NCBI RefSeq assembly: GCF_023061135.1 | Contig: NZ_JAKGAN010000003.1 | Span: 124,001 to 188,000, forward strand | Length of the DNA stretch: 64,000 nt | Source: Chromohalobacter sarecensis | Lineage (GTDB): Bacteria > Pseudomonadota > Gammaproteobacteria > Pseudomonadales > Halomonadaceae | Direction: 5' to 3' | Shown here: piece by piece, positions 1 through 6,952 of the stretch | How the letters are laid out: each line of letters opens with the position of its first letter | How positions within the stretch are numbered: the first letter of the stretch is position 1 | Notes under the pieces: model-generated | What the model saw: the letters and a program-made list of their open reading frames with translations, nothing else | The model's database searches: none | Told to the model about the DNA's origin: nothing | Translations under genes and position numbers: made by a program

Positions 1-2
1 CG

Positions 3-464
3 CGTATTTCCTCAAACGCGTTCCTGATATCGAGTAGTCGCAATTATATCGATAGCTTGATTGAGCAGACATTGACCAGCTCTGAAACCATTGTGCTGGA
101 ATCCGACACGTTATTCGCTTTCGGACGCGGCGACTATGCAGGTTTGCAAGAGGCAGGCCAAAAAGAATTGGATGATCTTGCCGAGCGTCTGCTTAATACT
201 CAAGACCTTGGGCAGATCCTTATTACTGGTCACGCCGACCCGATCGGTAATGAAGCGGCCAACCAGAAACTATCCCTGCAACGTGCGATGACGGTTCGTC
301 AGTACCTGGTGGGCAAAGGCTTGCCGGCCGGCTTGATCGATGCCAAGGGGGCAGGCAGTGAACGTCCGCTGGTTACCTGCGATCGCAATCAATCACGCGC
401 GCAGTTAGTCGAGTGCTTGGCGCCTAATCGTCGGGTGGAGATCGAAGTTCGTAAGCAGGAGTGA
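3..464 (+). CDS. OmpA-family C-terminal domain protein (5' end outside window)
   Basis: The reading frame is open to the left edge, so this is the C-terminal part of a longer protein. It carries a peptidoglycan-binding OmpA/MotB-like domain: an F-x-F-G-R-G-D entry strand, then ITGHADPIGNEAAN, LSLQRAMTVRQYL, a G-x-G motif, and the terminal NRRVEIEV strand. The family anchors outer-membrane or secretion complexes non-covalently to the cell wall. Next to hcp and tssA it may be the peptidoglycan-binding part of a T6SS anchor (TssL/TagL type), but a general OmpA porin tail cannot be excluded because the N-terminus is missing. A TTG at 57 is in frame but has no support as a start. Confidence 0.8.
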   Translation, partial: RISSNAFLISSSRNYIDSLIEQTLTSSETIVLESDTLFAFGRGDYAGLQEAGQKELDDLAERLLNTQDLGQILITGHADPIGNEAANQKLSLQRAMTVRQYLVGKGLPAGLIDAKGAGSERPLVTCDRNQSRAQLVECLAPNRRVEIEVRKQE

Positions 465-863
465 TGCGTACCACTGGATTGCGGTCGCGAATGTAACGAA
501 ATGAAAGAGAGTGTTGGTTTTTATTATTACTTTAAAAATTAATACAATACAATATAATATAATTTACGTTGCCCATGAGGTAATGGATGGCAGCCATGAG
601 GAGCACGTTCGCCATGATGCGCTTCTGTTGATAAGCATATGGCTTGTGTTTCTTATGGAGGTCTAGGGGAGAGCCCGATCGAGAAATGTCGATTTGCATC
701 TCCCCGTGTGAAGGTGGGGCCTTTCGGAGGTCGCTTGAGTTGGGAGTTGTCGCCATGGCGGCAAATAAAAGTGGGTCACAGGTCACGTTTTATCAAGTGA
801 AAGCTCTTGAATATTGAACGTGGTAGTGGCTTCAGTGTGTGAGTGAAAAGGAGCAATGAGATA
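465..863. other. Intergenic region upstream of hcp, strongly AT-rich at 510-570
   Basis: About 400 bases without a credible gene. The stretch 515-565 is almost entirely A and T in an otherwise GC-rich chromosome and contains two overlapping perfect TATAAT hexamers (553-558 and 558-563). I see no matching TTGACA-like -35 at good spacing and no sigma-54 -24/-12 pair. This may be the regulated promoter region of hcp, a binding site for an H-NS-like silencer, or the scar of past DNA acquisition. Confidence 0.4.
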
Positions 864-1394
864 ATGGCTTTTGATGCGTACTTGAAAATAGATGGCATTC
901 CCGGTGAGAGCCTGGATGACAAGCACCCGGACTGGATCGAGCTAAAGAGCTTCGATTTTGGTGCCAGTCAGGCAACGTCTGCTACGGCAAGCTCTTCCGG
1001 TGGCGCTTCCGCAGAGCGTGTGAACCTTAGTGAGTTCCGCGTCCAAAAATTCGTTGACAAGGCTTCTGCCAAACTCTTCGAATCTTGCTGTAAAGGTCAG
1101 CACATCAAGGAAGTCGTGCTGCATGTCAACCGTGCTGGTGGCGATAAAGTCCGCTACATGGAGATCAAACTGGAAGAAGTGATCGTCTCTTCCACCGAGA
1201 TGGAAGGAACTTCCTCTGCCACTGGCTTTGAGCAGAGCGAAAATGAAGATCGCCATGATCTGCCTTTCGAAACAGTCAAGTTCAACTATGCGCGGATCAA
1301 GATCACTTACACCCAGCAGAAGCGTTCCGATGGTCAGGGCGGCGGCAATGTTGCCGGTGGCTGGGATCGTACCCGCAACAAGGTTTATTCCTAA
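864..1394 (+). CDS. hcp: Type VI secretion system tube protein Hcp
   Basis: Hcp forms hexameric rings that stack into the inner tube of the T6SS and is itself secreted. The protein (176 aa) starts with the typical M-A-F-D-A-Y-L-K-I-D-G-I-P-G-E-S segment and ends with the GGNVAGGWDRTRNKVYS tail of Hcp1-type proteins. I chose the ATG at 864 because an AAAGGAG ribosome site (847-853) lies about ten bases upstream and family members start here; a GTG at 843 would add seven residues across that site. A strong terminator follows, so hcp is probably transcribed separately from tssA, as often seen for this abundant component. Confidence 0.96.
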   Translation: MAFDAYLKIDGIPGESLDDKHPDWIELKSFDFGASQATSATASSSGGASAERVNLSEFRVQKFVDKASAKLFESCCKGQHIKEVVLHVNRAGGDKVRYMEIKLEEVIVSSTEMEGTSSATGFEQSENEDRHDLPFETVKFNYARIKITYTQQKRSDGQGGGNVAGGWDRTRNKVYS

Positions 1395-1433
1395 GCTGCG
1401 GTGCCCACGCCTTGTGGGTGATTGAGCGATATG

Positions 1434-1471
1434 CCCATCCCCGGTGTCGGGGGTGGGTCTGTCTTTTTTTT
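1434..1471 (+). terminator. Rho-independent terminator of hcp
   Basis: A ten-base-pair, GC-rich stem with one G-T pair (1434-1443 with 1448-1457) and a four-base GTGT loop, followed by a T-rich tract ending in eight T (1464-1471). It lies 40 bases after the hcp stop. Confidence 0.9.
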
Positions 1472-1652
1472 GAATATGGCCATCTTCATGCAGGCGAAGT
1501 ATCACGGGTATATGGTGGCGTTGAGTGACCCAGCTGGACGAGATACGGAGTTTTGTCCCACTGCGTGAGTCATCGCTAAAATGTATTCATAGCGCTCGCT
1601 GGCTCGAGAATATTGAAGTCTCTAGCGGTACGTAAAGAGGACGAAGTACGTC

Positions 1653-2759
1653 ATGGAGCAACTCGGTGAACTCTCTGTCGATGCATTGCTTATGCCTATT
1701 GGTGGCAGCAGCCATGCTGGAGGTGAGGACCTATCGTTCTCGCTCCTCTTCGATGAAATCAAAGAGGCACGTCGTGCCGACCCAACTTACTTGCCCCAGG
1801 GTGAGTGGCAGACCGAACTGAAACAATCCGATTGGGGGCAGGTCATCAGTCTGACCAGTGATGCGTTGGTGACGCAGAGCAAGGATCTGCAACTGGTGGG
1901 ATGGCTATGTGAAGGGCTATCTCACCGTGAGGGGTTTCAGGGGATCGACTTTGGCTTGACGATGGCCGCGCGTTTGCTCGATGAATTCTGGGAAACACTC
2001 TATCCCGAGCTTGATGAAGACGATCTCGATGAGCGCGCGGCGCGCTTGAGTTGGCTAGGTGATACTTTGATCGGTGTGGTGCGGACGCTGCCATTGATGG
2101 CAGAAGAAGGATACTCACTGGCCGATTACGATGAGTCGCGTCAGGTCGAAAATCAGGCTCGCAACGATCCCGAAGCAATGGAACGTGCACTGAGCGATGG
2201 CAAGATCAACGACGAAATATTTCAACGCTCAGTGGTGTTGACCGGCACTGATTTCTTTCAAAAGCGTCATGCGGATATTGTGACCGCGCTGACGGCGTTG
2301 GGGCAGTTGGAGCATAGCAGTGAGCAGCGTTTCGGACGTGATGCGCCGAACTTTTCCGAACTTGAGAAAGTGCTTGTCCAGTGTCGCGACCTCACTGAAA
2401 GGCTGCTTCGCGAGCGTGGGGTCAGCGTTTCCTCGAAAGACGAAGCGAACGCTCCGAAGGAGGTGAAGGATGCGACTTCGGAACGTGTAGAGCCCAGTGT
2501 TGAGCTGCCGACTCAGGTGCCCGGTACATTGCGAACGGTGCCAAATAGCCGTGAAGAAGCCTTCGAGATGCTTAATGGGGTTGCCCGCTACTTCAAGGAT
2601 CGTGAGCCCCACAGCCCAGTGCCTTACCTGATCGAGCGCGCGGTGAAATGGGGCCGCATGCCACTGGAAGAGTGGCTTAAAGATGTGATCAAGGATCACG
2701 GAGTGATCGACAATATCCGCGATACCTTGGGTACTCAGTCTAGGGACGATGACTATTGA
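1653..2759 (+). CDS. tssA: Type VI secretion system protein TssA
   Basis: TssA caps or primes the growing T6SS sheath at the baseplate. The 368-aa protein has the ImpA-type N-terminal domain: residues about 1-130, with the PIGG, LPQGEWQ and DFGLTMAARLLDEFWETLYPELDEDD-like core. A charged linker around 250-290 leads to a C-terminal helical segment with E-A-F-E-M-L-N-G-V-A-R-Y-F and the EPHSPVPYLIERAVKWG signature of short TssA proteins. It begins after an AGAGGA ribosome site 12 or so bases upstream. The next gene starts at once after its stop, so the two are probably co-transcribed. Confidence 0.92.
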   Translation: MEQLGELSVDALLMPIGGSSHAGGEDLSFSLLFDEIKEARRADPTYLPQGEWQTELKQSDWGQVISLTSDALVTQSKDLQLVGWLCEGLSHREGFQGIDFGLTMAARLLDEFWETLYPELDEDDLDERAARLSWLGDTLIGVVRTLPLMAEEGYSLADYDESRQVENQARNDPEAMERALSDGKINDEIFQRSVVLTGTDFFQKRHADIVTALTALGQLEHSSEQRFGRDAPNFSELEKVLVQCRDLTERLLRERGVSVSSKDEANAPKEVKDATSERVEPSVELPTQVPGTLRTVPNSREEAFEMLNGVARYFKDREPHSPVPYLIERAVKWGRMPLEEWLKDVIKDHGVIDNIRDTLGTQSRDDDY

Positions 2760-2761
2760 CC

Positions 2762-3913
2762 ATGAAACGTGCTTCGATCTTCGATCGTCTTCAGCAGCGT
2801 CACTCGGTCAGCGAACCCCTGGAAGAGCCGAGCGTGGCGCGTTGCGATTACGTAAGCGGCAGGCTTCGGATTATTGACGGCCTGGCGTTGACAGCGGGTG
2901 GCTTTATCAGGAGTGGGGATATTCCTGAGCCACCGACGCCGGAACTCTCGTCGACGCTTTACGGCTCGGATGGCTGTCGTCTGCTGATGCACCCAGTCAG
3001 TGACACGACCTCGGTGAACGAGCCGCAACTAGGTCGGCTCGATGCCAAGGCGCTCAGGCTGCATCAACTGGTGCAGACGGTGATGGCCGAAGCGCTGATG
3101 ATGCTTGAGGCGGTCCCGAAAGAGAGTGCATTCGACATTCTGCTCAGTGCGCCGGTTCGATCGCCGGAGGCCGCTTCTCTCATTCAGGAGCGCCTAAGTG
3201 GCGCGGTTGCTGATACGCAGTATGGTGCGTACCTGGGAGAAATCCGTCTTGCCGAGCAGCAGGATCCGCATGCGGCGTTGGCGGTTGGCGAGCAGGGGGG
3301 CATGCCCTACGTGCTCTGGATCGGTGTGGATTCACTGGTCAACGAAGGTGACATAGCGTCGATGCAGTATCGCGACATACTGGTGCGATCTTCTCGAGGG
3401 GACGGGCTCTACCCCGGTGAAGCCGTTGCGGTGCTGCTGGTGCAGCGGCTGACGGCGGAGGTTCTCGAATTCAATAGCGGTTGGCGGCTCGACGCGGGTA
3501 TTCGGCGAGAGCACGCACCGCGTGCCGGGCGTCGCGATTATGACAAGCGCTCGGCGCTGGTCGAGCTACTCGGCGACCTCTGGCCGGCGACCCAGGACGA
3601 CGCTTCGTCACCGGCCCCTTCACGCCTCGTGGTCGACGCCATCGGGATGCCAGGACGTGGGGTGGAACTTGGTGGGGCGGTCATCGAGCGCTGGCCCGGT
3701 ATTGATACGATCGACGACGCCCTAGGCGTCGACGCTCTGGTTGGCTGGAGTGGGGAAGCTACTCAAGTATTGCTATTCGTGCTTGCGGCGGCTGCGATCG
3801 AGCCCGAGGGGCATGCAGTGGTGTTGGCTCTCCACGCAGAGAGTCATACCCAGGCCTGGGCCTTGAGAAGCTATGCAGTGGAAGTCGCGCGGCGCGTAGA
3901 GGATCATTCGTGA
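2762..3913 (+). CDS. Unrecognised T6SS-linked protein, possibly thiolase/ketosynthase fold
   Basis: I do not recognise this 383-aa protein with confidence. It is soluble, with no signal peptide or membrane segment. Two stretches recall the thiolase/beta-ketoacyl-synthase fold: SRGDGLYPGEAVAVLLVQR near the middle (compare PGEAAAALLL in ketosynthases) and a late segment G-R-G-V-E-L-G-G followed by LFVLAAAAIEPEG. I see no convincing Cys-His-His catalytic set, so it may be a non-enzymatic relative, for example an effector adaptor. It follows tssA by two bases, and its last ten bases overlap the tail of the convergent PAAR gene. A TTG at 2756 is an alternative start with better spacing to the weak AGGGA site at 2742. 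Confidence 0.5.
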   Translation: MKRASIFDRLQQRHSVSEPLEEPSVARCDYVSGRLRIIDGLALTAGGFIRSGDIPEPPTPELSSTLYGSDGCRLLMHPVSDTTSVNEPQLGRLDAKALRLHQLVQTVMAEALMMLEAVPKESAFDILLSAPVRSPEAASLIQERLSGAVADTQYGAYLGEIRLAEQQDPHAALAVGEQGGMPYVLWIGVDSLVNEGDIASMQYRDILVRSSRGDGLYPGEAVAVLLVQRLTAEVLEFNSGWRLDAGIRREHAPRAGRRDYDKRSALVELLGDLWPATQDDASSPAPSRLVVDAIGMPGRGVELGGAVIERWPGIDTIDDALGVDALVGWSGEATQVLLFVLAAAAIEPEGHAVVLALHAESHTQAWALRSYAVEVARRVEDHS

Positions 3914-4173
3914 CCGCTGTCGCCGTTGTGCGAGGAGATCAGCGACGCGCCACAGGCCGTCTTGTGGCCATGCAGGGCGATCGGCTTGCCATTGATCTTC
4001 ATGGTCGGGTGGCCCTCGACGATCACCGTGGTGTTGCCATGGCCGTCCTTGGGGCAGGTGACTTTGTCACCGACGCAGGCGACGGGTTTTCCGTCGATCA
4101 GGTAACTGCTCTGCGCGGTAATGACTTTTCCGCCATGGCTCGTGGCGTCACCGAGTACAACGATGCCTTTCAT
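3904..4173 (-). CDS. PAAR-domain T6SS spike-tip protein
   Basis: PAAR proteins sharpen the VgrG spike and can carry effectors. This is a minimal 89-aa form: M-K-G-I-V-V-L-G-D-A-T-S-H-G-G start, the G-D-K-V-T-C-P turn, and G-K-P-I-A-L-H-G-H-K-T-A-C-G near the end. The His and Cys residues would bind the tip metal. The ATG at 4173 gives the standard PAAR start; a longer reading to 4230 lacks family support. There is no C-terminal toxin extension. It runs opposite to its neighbours and is divergent from vgrG, so it has its own promoter in 4174-4300. Confidence 0.9.
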   Translation of the reverse strand: MKGIVVLGDATSHGGKVITAQSSYLIDGKPVACVGDKVTCPKDGHGNTTVIVEGHPTMKINGKPIALHGHKTACGASLISSHNGDSGHE

Positions 4174-4300
4174 CGATCTGGGCTTCCTGACAAGTGTGAA
4201 AGGTCGAGCCTGGCTAAGCAGGCTTATCAACGAGCATTAATTTAGCCATCTATGCCGTGATGATACAAGCTGCAGGTGGTGTGACGGCGGAGAGACCAAT

Positions 4301-5533
4301 ATGGAAGAGACGATGCCTGACAGTTTACTCGACACCTTCGATATTGACCTGTCGCCGTCGCAGCGGCTGCTGACACTGGACATTGCCGGGGCGTCGCTGC
4401 TGCCGCACCGGCTGGTGGGCGAGGAGTACGTCAGCGCGCCGTTCAGCTATACCCTGGACTGCATCTCCCAGCAGAATGATCTCGAACTCAAGACGCTGAT
4501 GGCCCAGCCGGCCAGCCTGTCGATCCGGCAGGCCGACGGCGGTTATCGCCAGTTGCATGGCCTGGTTGCCGAGGCCGCGCTGCTGGGCGAAGACGGCGGC
4601 GTCACCTACTACCAGCTCACCCTGGTGCCGTGGCTCAAGATGCTCGCGCTGGGCCGTGACAGCCGGATCTTCCAGGATCGCTCGGTGGTCGAGGTGCTGA
4701 CCCAGGTGTTCGAGGGTCATGAACTGGCCAGGGGCCGCTACCGTTTCGACTTGCGACGTGACTATCCCGCGCGCAGCTACTGCGTGCAGTACCGCGAGAG
4801 CGACTTCAACTTCATCAGTCGCCTCTGCGAAGAAGAAGGCCTGTGGTATTATTTTGAATATCAATCGTCCGAATCCGCCGGCAACGACGACGGTGAGACC
4901 GATAACGGCAGCGGAGCTAACGCCAACGGCAGCAATAGTGCCGACGGTGACCGCCAATCCTTCGATGGCCACCGCCTGGTCATTACCGACGACGTCGACA
5001 CCTGCCAACCGGTCTCGCCACAGACGATCCGCTTCCACCGCCAGGATGCCACCGAGCGCGAGGATGCCCTCAATCAGTGGGGCGGCGTGCGTACTCAGCA
5101 GCCCACCCGTGTCAGTGTCGGCACCTTCGACTACAAGCAGCCGTCACTGACCAAACGCACCGGCCTCGACACCCTGAGCGACCAGGGCAACCTGCCTGAC
5201 ACCGAGGTCTACGACTACGCCGGTGAGTATTACTACTACGGCTTTGAGCGCGGCGAACGCCTCACCGAGAATCGCCTCGAGGCGGACGAATCCCTGGCCA
5301 AGCGCTTCCGCGGCAGCGGCGGCGCCCGTCAGCTCCAGGCTGGGCGCTGGTTCGAACTCACCCAGCACTCGCTGCACGACACCGGCGGTGAAGAAGAACG
5401 CCAATTTCTGCTGCTGGGCATTAGCGTGCATGCCGAGAACGCCCTGCCGATCTTGAACTGCACACCGAAAGTTGGACACCCAATCCAACCTTCGGGGTGT
5501 TTTTATGAAGAACCAGTACAGCGACCAGTTTAA
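4301..5533 (+). pseudogene. vgrG: VgrG spike protein, 3' part lost at an IS3 element
   Basis: Residues 1 to about 384 are a normal VgrG N-terminus (phage gp27-like hub). Visible are the LVGEEYVSAPFSYTLDCIS strand, the LHGLVAEA motif, and the YPARSYCVQYRESDFNFISR and EEEGLWYYFEY motifs. Family members are commonly over 600 aa and continue into an OB-fold and the beta-helical needle. Here native sequence stops at 5453, where the IS begins; the frame reads 26 unrelated codons into the IS and stops at 5533. The needle, any C-terminal effector, and the residues that would dock PAAR are gone, so the product should not form a working spike. A low-complexity Asn/Gly/Asp insert lies near residues 190-220. 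Confidence 0.93.
5454..5477. repeat. Left terminal inverted repeat of the IS3 element
   Basis: Begins TGAACTG and ends GTTGGAC; both seven-base blocks are identical to those of the right repeat read on the other strand. Confidence 0.92.
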
Positions 5534-6044
5534 GCTGCAAGTGGTGCAGCACTACCTGAATGGAGATGTCGGCCTAGAAATGGTTGCCCATCAGTTGGGT
5601 CTGGACTATTCCATGGTCAGGCGATGGGTGGAGCAGTACCGGCAGCATGGGCCGTTGGGATGGCGCCAGACACGCCGTCACTACAGCCCAGCGTTCAAGC
5701 GTGAGGTGCTGGAAAAGATGTGGCGCGACGGCTTGTCGATCCGACAGACCGAGATATTGTTTGATATCCGTGCCGCTGGCGCTATTGGCAGATGGGAACG
5801 CCAGTACCATAGTGGTGGCCTAATCGCCTTGGAACCGAAACGTACGGGACGCCGCCCGATGCCCCAGAAGCCCCCATCTTCACCGCTCGAGCCTCCCACC
5901 GATGGTGAGCGCTCCCATGAGGAACTGCTCGAGGAGCTGGCCTATCTGCGGGCGGAGAATGCCTATCTAAAAAAGCTCGATGCCTTGACCCGAGAGAAAC
6001 GGGCGACGACACGAGGCAAAAAGCCCAAGCCGTCCAAGGGTTAA
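5505..6044 (+). CDS. IS3-family transposase OrfA (DNA-binding subunit)
   Basis: A 179-aa OrfA. It contains two helix-turn-helix segments (about residues 22-43, MVAHQLGLDYSMVRRWVEQ, and 70-95) and a C-terminal leucine-zipper-like heptad run (HEELLEELAYLRAENAYLKKL, about 140-160). The family uses these to bind the terminal repeats and to multimerise. The start ATG at 5505 follows a weak hairpin made by the IS tip. The -1 slip site at 5969-5975 lies inside the zipper, so ribosomes that slip make an OrfAB fusion transposase, while those that do not make OrfA, which in related elements acts as an inhibitor. Confidence 0.93.
   Translation: MKNQYSDQFKLQVVQHYLNGDVGLEMVAHQLGLDYSMVRRWVEQYRQHGPLGWRQTRRHYSPAFKREVLEKMWRDGLSIRQTEILFDIRAAGAIGRWERQYHSGGLIALEPKRTGRRPMPQKPPSSPLEPPTDGERSHEELLEELAYLRAENAYLKKLDALTREKRATTRGKKPKPSKG
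5969..5975 (+). other. Programmed -1 ribosomal frameshift site A AAA AAG
   Basis: In the OrfA frame this heptamer reads as the end of CTA, then AAA AAG, the canonical IS3 slippery sequence. A small stem (CCCG 5989-5992 with CGGG 6000-6003) lies 13 bases downstream and could act as a weak stimulator. Confidence 0.9.
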
Positions 6045-6871
6045 GGCATGAGCACTCACTGGCGCTGCTGCTGCGTGCGGCATCGCTACCGCGCAGCACG
6101 TTCTACTACCAGCTCAAGGTCCTGAGGGCTGGCGATCTGTATGCGTCTCTAAAGGCGCGTATCCAAGCGATCTATGATCATCACAAGGGACGCTATGGCT
6201 ATCGCCGTATCACCGCTGTACTGCGCCAGGCAGGCGAGGCGATCAACCACAAGATCGTCCAGCGGTTGATGCAACGACTGGGCTTGAAATCCCTCGTTCG
6301 CCCCAAGCGGTATCGAGCTTATCGAGGAGCCGAGGGCTACGCCGCCCCGAATACGCTACGGCGTCGGTTTCAGGCCCAAGGACCGAATCAACGCTGGGTG
6401 ACAGACATCACCGAATTCAAGGTCGGTGACCAGAAGCTCTACCTGTCACCGGTCATGGATCTGTATAACGGCGAGATTATCGCCTTCCAGACCGGGCCAC
6501 GACCGGTATTCGGCCTGGTGAAGCACATGTTGAGGCGTGCCTTCGACCGGCTGAGGCCAGGTGATCGGCCTCTATTGCACTCGGATCAGGGTTGGCATTA
6601 CCGCCACCCCAACTATCGACGCCTGGTGGTGGAGAAGCGAATACTGCGCAGCATGTCACGGAAAGGGAATTGTCTGGACAATGCCGCCATGGAGAGTTTT
6701 TTCGGTACCCTGAAAGCCGAATACTTCCATCTGAACCGGTTCGATACCGTTGAGCAATTGCAGCAAGGCATTGCCGAGTACATCCATTACTACAACCATC
6801 AGCGGATCAAGCAGAGACTAAAAGACCTGAGCCCCGTGCAATACAGGACTCAGGCCATGGCCGCCGGTTAA
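5969..6871 (+). CDS. IS3-family transposase OrfB catalytic part (read by -1 frameshift)
   Basis: The -1 frame is open from the slip site to the stop at 6871, with no convincing start codon near its beginning, so expression as an OrfAB fusion is the simple reading. It shows the N-terminal S-T-F-Y-Y-Q-L and YGYRRIT segments and an RNase H-like integrase core. The DDE triad is visible: Asp in RWVTDITEF, Asp in LLHSDQGWHY, and Glu in DNAAMESFFGTLKAE, with the usual NHQRIKQRL tail. The frame is undamaged, so the enzyme is probably functional. Confidence 0.92.
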   Translation, partial: KKARCLDPRETGDDTRQKAQAVQGLRHEHSLALLLRAASLPRSTFYYQLKVLRAGDLYASLKARIQAIYDHHKGRYGYRRITAVLRQAGEAINHKIVQRLMQRLGLKSLVRPKRYRAYRGAEGYAAPNTLRRRFQAQGPNQRWVTDITEFKVGDQKLYLSPVMDLYNGEIIAFQTGPRPVFGLVKHMLRRAFDRLRPGDRPLLHSDQGWHYRHPNYRRLVVEKRILRSMSRKGNCLDNAAMESFFGTLKAEYFHLNRFDTVEQLQQGIAEYIHYYNHQRIKQRLKDLSPVQYRTQAMAAG

Positions 6872-6882
6872 GAGAACTAACC

Positions 6883-6906
6883 GTCCAACGATTGGGGGTC
6901 AGTTCA
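6883..6906. repeat. Right terminal inverted repeat of the IS3 element
   Basis: Reads GTCCAAC at its inner end and CAGTTCA at its outer end, complementary to the left repeat. Confidence 0.92.
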
Positions 6907-6924
6907 AAAGCCATGGGCTTTTTT
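6906..6924. terminator. Hairpin terminator downstream of gatB, abutting the IS
   Basis: AAAAGCC (6906-6912), loop ATG, GGCTTTT (6916-6922). It has T tracts on both strands, so it could stop transcripts leaving gatB (minus strand) and any rightward transcript leaving the IS. Its outermost base is also the last base of the IS, so the element sits precisely at the terminator base. Confidence 0.7.
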
Positions 6925-6952
6925 CCAGCTTGCTGCTTGCCAATCAGTCGGA

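Larger units (their letters stand above)
5454..6906 (+). mobile_element. IS3-family insertion sequence (IS150-like), complete
   Basis: A 1,453-bp element bounded by TGAACTG...CAGTTCA, the TG...CA ends typical of IS3. The terminal inverted repeats match at 18 of 24 positions. It encodes OrfA and OrfB in frames 0 and -1, with an A AAA AAG slip site between them, and the DDE residues are intact, so it may still be active. The flanking three or four bases (ATCT on the left, AAGC on the right) are not a direct repeat. An isolated transposition would have left one, so recombination or deletion has altered at least one side. Confidence 0.95.

Noticed and set aside
532-786. 84-codon frame on the minus strand in the hcp upstream region
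   Set aside because: It has no ribosome site, no recognisable domain and ends in AT-rich non-coding sequence; it looks like chance.
4325-5038. 237-codon frame on the minus strand inside vgrG
   Set aside because: It mirrors vgrG codon structure and shows no family features; a shadow frame common in GC-rich DNA.
5446-6914. A target-site duplication flanking the IS3 element
   Set aside because: The three to five bases on each side (GATCT against AAGCC) do not match.
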